Origin: an uncultured Aquimarina sp.
GTDB taxonomy: Bacteria; Bacteroidota; Bacteroidia; Flavobacteriales; Flavobacteriaceae
NCBI GenBank assembly: GCA_938011245.1
Contig: CALLUJ010000031.1
Location: forward strand, 26,320 to 90,319
Length of the DNA: 64,000 nucleotides
Direction: 5' to 3'
The position numbers and the translations under genes are program-made. This document shows, in pieces, positions 1-9,933 of the stretch (within the stretch, counting starts at the first letter, position 1; each line of letters starts with the position of its first letter). Under the pieces are notes generated by a model. It did no database searches and was not told the origin of the DNA. It worked only from the letters and a program-made list of their open reading frames with translations.

Positions 1-1072
1 ACGAGACGGGATGAATTTAGTAGCCAAAGAGTATATTGCTTGTCGGGAGGACCAAACGGGGGTATTAATTTTAAGTGAAATGACAGGAGCTTCTCAAGAA
101 ATGGGCGAAACTCTTTTAATAAACCCGAATAATTATGAGCAAGTAGCAGATACGCTTAAATATGCTTTGGAAATGCCAGAAAAGGAACAAAAAGAACGGA
201 ATTTAGCTTTGCAAAAAAGATTGAAGCGATACAATGTAGAGCGTTGGGCTAGCGATTTTATGGAAACGCTAAAAGAAACAACAGAAAATAATGAGCAGAA
301 GAAAATTAAACGTTTAAATAACAATCGAAAAAATGAGTTAATAGAAAATTATAAGAAAGCAGAAAAGAGGATTCTGTTTTTTGATTACGATGGTACGCTT
401 GCTCCTTTTGAAAAATTACCAGAAAATGCATTTCCTAAGCCAGAATTATTCGAGTTACTAGACAAAATACACAACCACCCTAAAACAGATTTAGTGTTAA
501 TTACGGGTAGAGATAAATTTACTTTTAATAAATGGTTTGGCCATAAAAACTATAAATTAATTACGGAACACGGTGCTTGGTTTAAAGATGGGCAAAAAGA
601 CTGGATAATGTTAGAAGCATTAACAAGTAATTGGTTTGAGGTTATTGCTCCAATTTTAGAACGCTTTACAGATCGTACTCCAGGCTCTTTAATAGAAGAA
701 AAAGCATTTTCGTTAGCATGGCATTTCCGTAATTGTGATCCAGAATTAGGACAAAGAAGATCCTACGAATTAAAATCTACAATACAGCACCTTATAGCAA
801 ACCATAATTTAGAGGTTTTAGAAGGCGATAAAGTATTAGAAATAAAGATTAGTGGTGTTAATAAAGGACGTTCTGCTAAAAAGATGTTATTGGGTAAAAA
901 TTACGATTTTATTTTTGCAATAGGAGATGATTGGACCGATGAATTTATGTTTAAAGAATTGCCTAAAAACACAGTAACGGTAAAAGTAGGCTTAAAGAAA
1001 ACGATAGCCAATTATTATGTTGACGGGACAAAACAAGTAAGTGAATTGGTAAAAGATTTTTCTGAATTCTAA
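1..1072 (+). CDS. Bifunctional trehalose-6-phosphate synthase/phosphatase, C-terminal part (5' end outside window)
   Basis: The frame is open from base 2 (R-D-G-M-N-L-V-A-K-E-Y, the OtsA RDGMNLVAKEY motif), so the ATG at 11 is internal. The C-terminal HAD phosphatase has FFDYDGTLAPF, LITGRDK and AIGDDWTDEFMF motifs. Confidence 0.93.
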   Translation, partial: RDGMNLVAKEYIACREDQTGVLILSEMTGASQEMGETLLINPNNYEQVADTLKYALEMPEKEQKERNLALQKRLKRYNVERWASDFMETLKETTENNEQKKIKRLNNNRKNELIENYKKAEKRILFFDYDGTLAPFEKLPENAFPKPELFELLDKIHNHPKTDLVLITGRDKFTFNKWFGHKNYKLITEHGAWFKDGQKDWIMLEALTSNWFEVIAPILERFTDRTPGSLIEEKAFSLAWHFRNCDPELGQRRSYELKSTIQHLIANHNLEVLEGDKVLEIKISGVNKGRSAKKMLLGKNYDFIFAIGDDWTDEFMFKELPKNTVTVKVGLKKTIANYYVDGTKQVSELVKDFSEF

Positions 1073-1121
1073 AAATATAAAGTGAGAGTGTTTTCTAAAC
1101 CCTGTCTATGTTTTTTTAAAC

Positions 1122-1163
1122 CACATAAGGGATTTTGAAGCTAACTTCAAAATCCCTTATGTG
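1122..1163. terminator. Perfect 19-bp stem with 4-nt loop; probable terminator or IS-derived hairpin
   Basis: CACATAAGGGATTTTGAAG-ctaa-CTTCAAAATCCCTTATGTG. A second hairpin, ATCGAGT-atc-ACTCGAT, follows at 1175-1191. Confidence 0.6.
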
Positions 1164-1199
1164 TTAGTCGCTAAATCGAGTATCACTCGATCTTCGAAT

Positions 1200-1444
1200 T
1201 TAATATATAATTGCTGTATAATCAAGCTCCAATTTTGAAGAGGTGTTGTCCATTTTTTTCAATATTCTTTGCTGCTAAATATACCAGTTTAAGTAGTGCC
1301 ATACCGCTAGTAAAAGCCCCTTTAGTTTTGGTTACTTTTCGGATTTGTCTGTGAAAACCCTTCTACAGCGTTAGTGGTATAAATCACCTTTCTTATTAGA
1401 GGGTCAAAGTCAAAATATTGTGATAATTCCTCCCAATTTCATTG
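1200..1444 (-). pseudogene. IS256-family transposase C-terminal remnant (frameshifted)
   Basis: Reverse-strand translation gives NWEELSQYFDFDPLIRKVIYTTNAVEGF / HRQIRKVTKTKGAFTSGMALLKLVYLAAKNIEKKW, with a frame break after AVEGF. This is typical of the IS256 transposase C-terminus. Confidence 0.8.
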
Positions 1445-1750
1445 TCAACTCTCAATGACTACAGGATATTTAGCTTCCCATTTTTCTTCTAACACAGTAC
1501 TTGTAAAACCTCTATTGAGTGTGTTTTCTGCTACTGGGTTATCATGCTTTAATTGTGTAGTTGCTATAAATTTTCTTTTTAAAATACTTTTTAAACTCAT
1601 TTGTTTCATCAATTTTCCGATATAAGAAATACTATACACTAAACCTTCTAACTCTAATTTCTTTTGAATCTTAGTACTTCCATAAATGCTATGATTCTTA
1701 AAAAAATGATGTTTAATCCTAGCTTTTAAGTAATTTAATTTTTCATTTAT
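1445..1750 (-). pseudogene. IS3-family OrfB transposase N-terminal remnant
   Basis: Reverse-strand reading includes HHFFKNHSIYGSTKIQKKLELEGLVYSISYIGKLMKQMSLKS...NTLNRGFTSTVLEEKW, which resembles the HTH_21 region and start of the IS3 OrfB DDE region. No catalytic core follows. Confidence 0.75.
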
Positions 1751-1824
1751 TGATCTTAAAAATAGTTAAAACTATGTATTTTAGTGCATTTCGCTTTTAG
1801 CTTCTAAAAAATTATCTTCGTATT

Positions 1825-2254
1825 ATGTCTTATTAACGAAGTAATGGTCATAGCGTAAGTCCATTAACAGTTTACTTAGTTTAGAATACAAAATACAGAT
1901 ATTCAGTATTAGAAGGAGATATCAAACAGCGTTGTCTAACAATTTTGATGCAGATTTTTGAATCTGAGGATGTTAATATCTTAAAAGGAGTAATTTCAAC
2001 TAATCATGTTCATATGCATGTTAAATATCGTCCATCATTATCGATAAGTGATTTGGTTAAGAAATTAAAAGGAAGAAGATCAAGAAAATTACAACAAGAG
2101 TTTACAGAGCTAAATAAGCGTTATTGGGGTCGTCTTTCAGGGGTATAGGAATGGTTGTTGGAGTACGGGAAATATTGTAGATGAGGTGGTTAATGAATGT
2201 TTAGAGCATCGTCGAAAGCCTAATGATTATGGTTCAAGTTTTATATTAGAATGA
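1825..2254 (+). pseudogene. IS200/IS605-type TnpA (Y1 transposase) pseudogene
   Basis: MSY*RSNGHSVSPLTVYLV*NTKYRYSVLEGDIKQRCLTILMQIFESEDVNILKGVISTNHVHMHVKYRP... then a frameshift near 2135 to FQGYRNGCWSTGNIVDEVVNECLEHRRKPNDYGSSFILE*. Two nonsense codons plus the frameshift; the HVHMH (HUH) motif is present. Confidence 0.88.
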
Positions 2255-2272
2255 CTTTCAGTCGCAAAGGAA

Positions 2273-2295
2273 ACTATGGACTTCAAGTCCATAGT
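2273..2295. repeat. Right-end hairpin of the IS200-like element
   Basis: ACTATGGACT-tca-AGTCCATAGT, a perfect 10-bp stem 18 bp after the tnpA remnant stop, as at IS200 right ends. Confidence 0.6.
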
Positions 2296-2335
2296 GGTTC
2301 ATTTCTTAAACTACAGCTATTTATAAGTAAATGGA

Positions 2336-3055
2336 TTATTTGTCTTCTTTTTTGAAAAGGAAAATAGCATTACTATCTAGACCAGTAAGCTTTTTAATAC
2401 TATTATAAATGTACCATATAATTCCAAACATTATAAGCATAGAAGGGATTACTATAATAGGATAGCTATATAATGTCATTTGTCCTAATTCATCATTGAA
2501 TGCTTCTGTACCTGTAGGGCTTTTTACAAAGTACTTGGCTAATACATAATTTAAAACAGCAGAAAGCATAAAAGAAAGAAATAAAAAAAACGAAGCTTTT
2601 TTTATGTTACTTTTTAGTGAGGCTTGTTTGGTTTCGTCTAAATTTTGATTAATGGCTTCTTTATCAAATATATCTTCATGATATAAAAACTTTGGAGCAA
2701 TAGGAAATGATGTAAAATTAGAAAAGTAAATAACGCAACCAATAATAAAAGGAATAGCAGCCTCTTTTATGGCAATAAGTTCTGTGGAAAGTTTCATTAC
2801 TCCTACAATCCCAGAAAGTAAGATGCTTACAAAACCTAGTACAGCAATAAAGTTTTTTTCTTTCTTTATAATAAGGTCGTATAAACCGTAAATTAACGGG
2901 AAAGCCAGAGCGATAATCAAAGTGTGTACAGCAGTAATTTCCAAGTTTAATTTATCGGCCCATTTGGCTCCTTTCATTAAAATTATTGCGGGTACTACTA
3001 TATTTATAATAAGGTTATTTAAACCATTATCCTTTTTTTTTGTTGAAGTTGTCAT
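2336..3055 (-). CDS. Conserved multi-pass membrane protein (VC0807-like)
   Basis: 239 aa with about six hydrophobic segments. Family label from memory only. Confidence 0.6.
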   Translation of the reverse strand: MTTSTKKKDNGLNNLIINIVVPAIILMKGAKWADKLNLEITAVHTLIIALAFPLIYGLYDLIIKKEKNFIAVLGFVSILLSGIVGVMKLSTELIAIKEAAIPFIIGCVIYFSNFTSFPIAPKFLYHEDIFDKEAINQNLDETKQASLKSNIKKASFFLFLSFMLSAVLNYVLAKYFVKSPTGTEAFNDELGQMTLYSYPIIVIPSMLIMFGIIWYIYNSIKKLTGLDSNAIFLFKKEDK

Positions 3056-3061
3056 TCCGTT

Positions 3062-4612
3062 TTAATCTTCTTGTTTAAATGTAATAGTCTCGTACGCACC
3101 AATATCAGAAGGGTTAGTTCTATCTGTACCAATAATGTCTTTGCTATCTATAAATTTAGCTTTTCCGTTTCCAGCAGACTCCTCATCTACCTCTAGCATA
3201 TTAAGTCGAGTGTTTTTAAATAAAGGATCTTCATTAAAAATACAATTGCTAAAAATAGAGGCGTTCATAGTATCAAGTTCAGAGTTGGTATTTGAGGAAG
3301 CAAAATTAATTAAGCAGTTTTCAAAAAACAAACTGAAAGTAGCCATAGGGTTATTTGTTACAGTAATTTCATCCCTCTTGTTGCCTGTTATAATACAATT
3401 AGTAAAAGTAGCTTGTAAATTAGTATTTGTGCTTCCTTCTTTTGGAATATTATTGGCAACAATAGAGGTTTGGTTGGGACTTCCAAAATTAAAAGTATTA
3501 GAAAAAGTGGAATGTGTAAAACTATATGTTCCTCCATTTTCAATATTTAAAGATCCTCGCCCTGTTTGATTGATTACAACGTTAGTACCTTCTATAGTTG
3601 ATGATTCGGCTTGTATTCCAACAGTCTGAGAATTATAAATCTGAACATTAGTAAGTAAAAGATTAGGAGTTACTTCGGCCCCATTTCCTTGGATAAATAA
3701 TCCAGTAGTTGCATTTTTAATAATGGTATTTGTTAAAGTAGCACTTGCTCCTTTCTGAATCCAAATAAAATCCCATTGAGCAGGAAGGTTATCAAAATCA
3801 TCATCAATTTGATTACCTTCAATAATAACGTCATTTAAAAATGGGTTCTCATCGTCGTCTTCGGGACTATCTTCTCCTATAATATTTAAAGTAGCACCAT
3901 CTTCTACAATAATACCAGAAGATCTATGAAAGTACAATCGGGATCCTGCGTTTATAGTCATAGTCTTATTAGCAGGAACCACAGCATAACCAAAAATAAC
4001 TTGAGCTTTATCTCGAGTAATATTCAATTCCTCATCTGTAAAATCGTAAGCCTTAAGAGTAATAAATTCTCCTTGTTCATCTCGTTGTTCTGTAATAAAT
4101 TCTCTTGTTGGATTTTCACTAAAAGAAAAATTAGCGTCTATTACTTGGGCGAGTAAATGAACTTTTCTTTGTGCATTATTGGTATCAAATACAATTTTGT
4201 CGGTGTAATTACCATTGGTATCAATATCATCTACTGCAGGATCAACAGTGGTTTCTATGAAAATAAAAATACTATCGTTAGCTAATATTTCAACGTTTTC
4301 AAAAACTTTTCCAGCACTAGGTAAAATAGGGTCACTATTGTTAGGAGTACCATCTATATTTAATTGATATTTAGAGTCGATTCCTCTTTCTAACCTAACA
4401 TTAGAAATACTAATATCATTGTCAGAATTATTACGAACGGTTAAAATTCGTGTTTTTGATCTTATATTATTGAATAAGGTATCCATAAATATAGTATCGG
4501 TAGAGAATGATATTTGATTTACCTGTGCTGTTTCGAAATCAAAATCTTTTCGACAGGAGCTCCACAATAAAATAAGAGCTAAAGAAATAATGAAATAAAA
4601 ATACTTTTTCAA
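3062..4612 (-). CDS. Secreted lipoprotein with right-handed parallel beta-helix-like repeats
   Basis: Signal peptide with lipobox (ILLWSSC), then beta-helix-like NxTF/NVxI repeats. Only 6 bp from the next gene on the same strand. Confidence 0.65.
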   Translation of the reverse strand: MKKYFYFIISLALILLWSSCRKDFDFETAQVNQISFSTDTIFMDTLFNNIRSKTRILTVRNNSDNDISISNVRLERGIDSKYQLNIDGTPNNSDPILPSAGKVFENVEILANDSIFIFIETTVDPAVDDIDTNGNYTDKIVFDTNNAQRKVHLLAQVIDANFSFSENPTREFITEQRDEQGEFITLKAYDFTDEELNITRDKAQVIFGYAVVPANKTMTINAGSRLYFHRSSGIIVEDGATLNIIGEDSPEDDDENPFLNDVIIEGNQIDDDFDNLPAQWDFIWIQKGASATLTNTIIKNATTGLFIQGNGAEVTPNLLLTNVQIYNSQTVGIQAESSTIEGTNVVINQTGRGSLNIENGGTYSFTHSTFSNTFNFGSPNQTSIVANNIPKEGSTNTNLQATFTNCIITGNKRDEITVTNNPMATFSLFFENCLINFASSNTNSELDTMNASIFSNCIFNEDPLFKNTRLNMLEVDEESAGNGKAKFIDSKDIIGTDRTNPSDIGAYETITFKQED

Positions 4613-4795
4613 AGCTTTTTTGTTTTAGGTAAAAATATAACTTTTTACGATAGTAAAATGTGAAAGATTTCTAATAAAAAAATTACGTACTTATACGTAA
4701 TTTATGAATTTCTAATACGTCAAAAAAAAGAAACATTTGTACATTTGTTAGATTGTATTACAAATTTCGATTTTAAAAGTTAAAAAAAAAGATAT

Positions 4796-6202
4796 ATGAG
4801 TTCATTTGATGTGGCCATAATTGGTTCGGGACCTGGAGGCTATGTAGCAGCAATTCGTTGTGCACAATTGGGAATGAAGACAGCTATTATAGAAAAATAT
4901 AACACCCTTGGTGGAACTTGTTTAAATGTGGGTTGTATTCCAAGTAAGGCGTTATTAGATTCTTCGCATCATTACGAGCATGCTATAAAGCATTCGGAAT
5001 CTCATGGTGTTGAAATTTCGGGAACCATTGAAGCCAATTTAGAAAAAATGATTGCTCGTAAGCAAACGGTAGTAGACCAAACCTGTGCTGGAGTAAAATT
5101 TTTAATGGATAAGAATAAAATTGAACTTTTTACAGGAGTTGGTAGTTTTAAAGATGCAACTCATATTAATATCAAAGATTCTGCAGGGAAAGTAATCGAA
5201 ATTGAAGCTAAAAATACCATTATAGCTACAGGGTCAAAGCCTTCTCAATTACCTTTTGCGACAGTAGATAAAGAGCGTGTAATAACCTCTACAGAAGCTT
5301 TAAAGCTTAGAGAAATCCCTAAGCATTTAGTAATTATTGGAGGTGGAGTTATTGGTTTAGAGCTAGGACAAGTATATCGTAGACTAGGAGCAGAGGTTTC
5401 TGTGGTAGAATATGCAGATCGAATTATTCCAACTATGGATGCTTCTTTATCTAAAGAATTAACAAAAGTACTTAAAAAGCAAGGTGTTAAATTTTATTTA
5501 AAACATCAGGTTAAAAATGTAAAAAATACAGGAGAAGAAGTAATTATTACAGCAACAGATAAAAAGGATAAAGAAGTTAGTTTTACAGGAGACTATTGTT
5601 TAGTTTCTGTAGGAAGAAGTCCATACACTAAAGGCTTGAATTTAGAAGGTATAGGTGTTCAAATAACAGAAAAAGGTCAAGTAGAAACGAATGCTTATTT
5701 ACAGACTAATATTGCTAATATATATGCCATTGGAGATGTAGTAAAGGGAGCAATGTTAGCTCATAAAGCAGAAGAAGAAGGGACTATGGTTGCAGAAATT
5801 TTAGCAGGTCAAAAACCCCATATTGATTATAATTTAATACCAGGAGTTGTTTATACATGGCCAGAGGTGGCTGCTGTGGGTAAAACAGAAGAAGCATTAA
5901 AAGAAGAAGGAGTTGCATATAAAGTAGGTCAATTTCCATTTAGAGCTTTAGGTCGTGCTCGTGCCAGTAATGACTTAGATGGATTTGTTAAAATTTTAGC
6001 AGATAAAGAAACTGATGAGGTTTTAGGAGTGCATATGATTGGGGCACGTTGTGCAGATCTTATTTCGGAAGCGGTAACGGCAATGGAATTTAGAGCTAGT
6101 GCAGAGGATATTGCACGTATGAGTCATGCACATCCAACTTTTACGGAAGCGATTAAAGAAGCAGCGTTAGCAGCTACAGAAGGTAGAGCACTACATGTGT
6201 AA
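4796..6202 (+). CDS. lpdA: Dihydrolipoyl dehydrogenase
   Basis: FAD-binding GSGPGGYVAAIRCAQLG, redox-active GGTCLNVGCIPSKALL, C-terminal HAHPTFTEA. Confidence 0.97.
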   Translation: MSSFDVAIIGSGPGGYVAAIRCAQLGMKTAIIEKYNTLGGTCLNVGCIPSKALLDSSHHYEHAIKHSESHGVEISGTIEANLEKMIARKQTVVDQTCAGVKFLMDKNKIELFTGVGSFKDATHINIKDSAGKVIEIEAKNTIIATGSKPSQLPFATVDKERVITSTEALKLREIPKHLVIIGGGVIGLELGQVYRRLGAEVSVVEYADRIIPTMDASLSKELTKVLKKQGVKFYLKHQVKNVKNTGEEVIITATDKKDKEVSFTGDYCLVSVGRSPYTKGLNLEGIGVQITEKGQVETNAYLQTNIANIYAIGDVVKGAMLAHKAEEEGTMVAEILAGQKPHIDYNLIPGVVYTWPEVAAVGKTEEALKEEGVAYKVGQFPFRALGRARASNDLDGFVKILADKETDEVLGVHMIGARCADLISEAVTAMEFRASAEDIARMSHAHPTFTEAIKEAALAATEGRALHV

Positions 6203-6222
6203 ATTTAAATAGTTTAGCATAT

Positions 6223-6264
6223 AAAAAATCCAAGATTTACTACTTCAAATCTTGGATTTTTTTT
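6223..6264 (+). terminator. Rho-independent terminator of lpdA
   Basis: AAAATCCAAGATTT-loop-AAATCTTGGATTTTTTTT. Confidence 0.85.
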
Positions 6265-6374
6265 AGTTGTTTTTTTAACAAAATATCTTTTATGTACAGT
6301 AACCTAATAGAAAATCTAAATTAAATAAAATTTGATTATTCTGTAGAATAGCCCCTTTAAAGAGTTTATTTTTT

Positions 6375-7547
6375 CTAATCAGCTTTGTATGTTAGTTTTA
6401 CTAGCTGAGTTACTAGATAATCGATTTCTTTACGTGTATTAAAAATGGAAAATGAAAAGCGTAAAGACGTAAAATTTAAGTCTTGTTTTGAGGAAATGAT
6501 ATCCAAAACATGAGAAGGTTTGTTACTTCCACTTTGACAAGCACTACCTCTAGAGCAACATATTCCAGCTAAGTCTAATTTAAATAATGTAGTAGCTGCT
6601 TTTTCGTTAGAAATAGGAAGGCGTATGTTTAATAAATTATAATTTCTGTTTTTTTTATCTGAATTAGCATTAAAAACAATGGTTGGTATAAATTTTAAGA
6701 GTTGTGTTACTGCATATTCTTTTAATTTAGATATGTATTCAAAGTTTTTCTCTAAATTATTATTACTTAATTCTAAAGCTTTTTTCATTCCTATTAATAG
6801 AGGTATGGGCTCTGTACCAGCTCGTAAACTACGTTCTTGTTCTCCGCCGTAGTGCAAAGGCTTTACTTTTAATCCTTTTTTAATAAAAGCAAATCCAATA
6901 CCTTTAGGACCATGAAATTTATGAGCGCTAGCAGTGGCAAAGTGTATTTTGTTATTGGTTAAGTTTAATTGAAAGTGCCCTATAGATTGAACGGTGTCGG
7001 TATGAAATAACGCATTGTAATTTTCGCATAATTTCCCAACAGCATTTAAATTTAAAATAGTTCCAATTTCATTATTAATATGCATTAAACTAACCAATGT
7101 TTTTTCTTTATTTTTACTTAATAAGTAGTCAATACTCTCTATAGAAATATCTCCGCATTCAGTAAAAGTTACATAGTCTATTTCTACAGGGTAAATTTCA
7201 GCTAGTTTTTCAATAGTTTTTAAAACTGCATGATGTTCTATTTTAGAAGTAATAATTCGCCGAATTCCTAGGTTTTTAATTGCAGTTAATAAAATCCAGT
7301 TATTAGCCTCGGTACCGCCAGATGTAAAGGTGATTTCAGCACTTGAAACTCCTAATTGCGACGCAATATATTTACGAGTTAATTCCATTTTACTTTTCGC
7401 ATTTCTACCAATATTATAAGTAGAGGAAGCATTGGCATAGCTACACTTCATTTCTTCTGTAATTATTTTAATTACTTCGGGAAAAGGCTGGGTTGTGGCA
7501 GCATTATCTAAATAAACAATAGGTTTCAAAATAGGAATCTTTTTCAA
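6375..7547 (-). CDS. Cysteine desulfurase family protein (NifS/IscS-like)
   Basis: YLDNAATTQP N-terminus, SAHKFHGPKGIG PLP-lysine motif, CCSRGSACQSG catalytic loop. Confidence 0.93.
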   Translation of the reverse strand: MKKIPILKPIVYLDNAATTQPFPEVIKIITEEMKCSYANASSTYNIGRNAKSKMELTRKYIASQLGVSSAEITFTSGGTEANNWILLTAIKNLGIRRIITSKIEHHAVLKTIEKLAEIYPVEIDYVTFTECGDISIESIDYLLSKNKEKTLVSLMHINNEIGTILNLNAVGKLCENYNALFHTDTVQSIGHFQLNLTNNKIHFATASAHKFHGPKGIGFAFIKKGLKVKPLHYGGEQERSLRAGTEPIPLLIGMKKALELSNNNLEKNFEYISKLKEYAVTQLLKFIPTIVFNANSDKKNRNYNLLNIRLPISNEKAATTLFKLDLAGICCSRGSACQSGSNKPSHVLDIISSKQDLNFTSLRFSFSIFNTRKEIDYLVTQLVKLTYKAD

Positions 7548-7757
7548 TGCAAATCTACATAAAACAAAACACTAAAATACCGTAACTCTTTACTTGTAAA
7601 AAGGATTAGTTTTTAGTTTAAAAATTATGTTTAACCTTTCTTAAAATTAAAACAAAATGAATGTTAATCTAAAGCACACAAAATATTCAACATCAACTAA
7701 AATTGTCGAAAAATTAGTTTGCATAAACATCATTTAAAAGGAACGAACGGCAGCTAC

Positions 7758-8993
7758 TTACTTCCTAAGATTACGAATACGTTTTGATAGGGAAGGGTGC
7801 GAATAATGCCAAAACTCGTATGCAGGATGGGGGGTTAAGTTGCTTAAACTATTTTTAGATAACTTTTTTAAGCTAGTTACTAATGGTTCTGCAGCAAAAG
7901 TTTCTTTGGCATAATCGTCTGCTTGATATTCAAACTTACGAGACATTAAATTCATAAATAAACCAGTAATTTCAGAAATAGGTGTATATAAAATTCCAAA
8001 AGCAATTAGACCAATGTGGAAGGTAGGGTTTGCTACACCTAAAGCCTGTGACAAGGCAGGACTAGCTACAAATAAAGATAACAGCCATAAAGTAAATCCA
8101 GTAAGTAAAATAGATAATACTAAATTAAAAATAATGTGTTTTCTTTTATAATGCCCTACTTCGTGAGCAAAAACCGCCACAATTTCGTCTTCATCTAAGT
8201 CGTTTACTAACGTATCAAAAAGTGTTACTCTTTTTTCACTTCCAAATCCAGAAAAATAGGCATTGGCTTTTGTGCTTCTTTTTGATCCGTCTAACACAAA
8301 AATTTTATCCAATTTAAAGCCTACTTTATTGCCATAACCTTCAATTTTATTTCTTAATGTTCCTTCTTCTAAGGGTTTTTGTTTGTTAAAAATAGGGACA
8401 ATTAATTTAGCATAAAACATATTCATTAATACAGAAAAAATAGCAATTAAGGCCCAGGCGTATAACCAAAAATTTGCGCCAGCCGTACCGTAAAACCATA
8501 TAATTAAAGCTAATATTCCACCACCAACAAGAGCAGTCATTAAAATTCCTTTTATTTTGTCGCCTATAAAAGTGCCTGTCGTCATTTTATTAAACCCAAA
8601 TTTCTCTTCAATTACAAAAGTTTTGTAGTATCCAAAAGGAGTGTTAATAAGATCACTACCAATCATAATTATTCCAAAAAATATAAGTCCCGATATAATA
8701 GTATTGTCGCTTATTGAAATAGCTATTTCGTGTACCCATTTAAAGCCTCCTAAAAAGAAAAAAGCTAAGGTGAGTGCTAAAGAAAAGCTACTGGTAATTA
8801 GTCCAAATTGATAATTTGTTTTTTTGTAATCCATAGACTTTTTGTACTCGTCCTCGGGATATACATCTTGTAATTCGGAGGGGAGTTTAGCGCCATATTG
8901 CTTGGCGTTAAGTCCGTCTAAAATTAAGTCTATCAAAAAGTTGATTATAATAATAGCGATTAAAATATAAAAAACAGTATTTGGATTATTCAT
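7758..8993 (-). CDS. M48 family (Ste24-like CAAX protease) metallopeptidase
   Basis: HEVGHYKRKH zinc motif, multi-pass N-terminus, FEYQADDYA motif. Confidence 0.95.
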   Translation of the reverse strand: MNNPNTVFYILIAIIIINFLIDLILDGLNAKQYGAKLPSELQDVYPEDEYKKSMDYKKTNYQFGLITSSFSLALTLAFFFLGGFKWVHEIAISISDNTIISGLIFFGIIMIGSDLINTPFGYYKTFVIEEKFGFNKMTTGTFIGDKIKGILMTALVGGGILALIIWFYGTAGANFWLYAWALIAIFSVLMNMFYAKLIVPIFNKQKPLEEGTLRNKIEGYGNKVGFKLDKIFVLDGSKRSTKANAYFSGFGSEKRVTLFDTLVNDLDEDEIVAVFAHEVGHYKRKHIIFNLVLSILLTGFTLWLLSLFVASPALSQALGVANPTFHIGLIAFGILYTPISEITGLFMNLMSRKFEYQADDYAKETFAAEPLVTSLKKLSKNSLSNLTPHPAYEFWHYSHPSLSKRIRNLRK

Positions 8994-9029
8994 TTTAAAA
9001 ATTTAAAGGATGGTAAATGTACAAATTGG

Positions 9030-9833
9030 TTAGCAACTACGTTGTCTTTTGGCTTCAAAAATAAGGATTCCTGCAGCAACAGAAACATTCATAGAATCTA
9101 CTTTTCCTTCCATAGGAATAATAATATTTTGTTTAGAAGCTATTCTCCATTCTTCGCTAAGTCCGTCGTGTTCGGTACCAAGAACTATCGCTGTTGGAAT
9201 AGTATAGTTTTGTGAAGTATAAGGAACTGCTTCTTGCAGTATAGCTGTATAAATGTTAATTTGTTTGTGGTTTAAAAACTCAATAATTTCTGTCGTAGTT
9301 CCAATACCTATTTTAGTAGTAAACACACACCCTACACTAGATCTAATAATATTAGGATTATACATATCGGTTTTGAGATTAGCTATAAGTATAGCATCTA
9401 TATTGGCAGCATCGGCAGTGCGTAATAATGCACCAATATTTCCAGGCTTTTCTGGAGCTTCGGCAATAAGAATTAAAGGCTTTTTAGATTCGAAAGTTAT
9501 GTTATCTATAGATAAGCTTTTCCATTGGGCAATAGCAAAAACTCCTTCTGTAGACATGCGGTAGGCTAACCTTTGATATACTTCCAAGCTAACTTCAATA
9601 ACATTAATGTTATTAAGGAATGTATTGAAGTGTTTTTCAAAATCTATAAGTGTAAGTATATCGGAACAAAAATAAATTTCAGTAAGTGTATAACCACCTT
9701 GTAAGGCCAATAAAGTTTCTTGAATTCCTTCAATAATAAATAACTGCTCTTTTTTGCGGTTACGCGATTTTTCCCGCAGTTGTAATAGTTGTTTTATCTT
9801 ATTATTTTGGGGACTAATAATTTGTTTATACAT
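9030..9833 (-). CDS. TrmH/SpoU-family RNA methyltransferase
   Basis: EKPGNIGALLRTADA, IVLGTEHDGLS and IPMEGKVDSMNVSVAAGI SPOUT motifs. Confidence 0.93.
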   Translation of the reverse strand: MYKQIISPQNNKIKQLLQLREKSRNRKKEQLFIIEGIQETLLALQGGYTLTEIYFCSDILTLIDFEKHFNTFLNNINVIEVSLEVYQRLAYRMSTEGVFAIAQWKSLSIDNITFESKKPLILIAEAPEKPGNIGALLRTADAANIDAILIANLKTDMYNPNIIRSSVGCVFTTKIGIGTTTEIIEFLNHKQINIYTAILQEAVPYTSQNYTIPTAIVLGTEHDGLSEEWRIASKQNIIIPMEGKVDSMNVSVAAGILIFEAKRQRSC

Positions 9834-9933
9834 GTAGACAAATATAATAAAAGCGAAGACTAAACTTAACTAGAAGTGACTCAATATGCCATTTCAAGAA
9901 TTCAATTTACTTATCTTTGAATAAAGTTTTCTT

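Noticed and set aside
1945-2148. 67-aa ORF as a stand-alone small protein
   Set aside because: It is an internal in-frame fragment of the disrupted IS200-like tnpA (1825-2254).
3135-3569. 144-aa plus-strand ORF opposite the beta-helix lipoprotein
   Set aside because: Antisense to an intact lipoprotein gene with a clear signal peptide; spurious.
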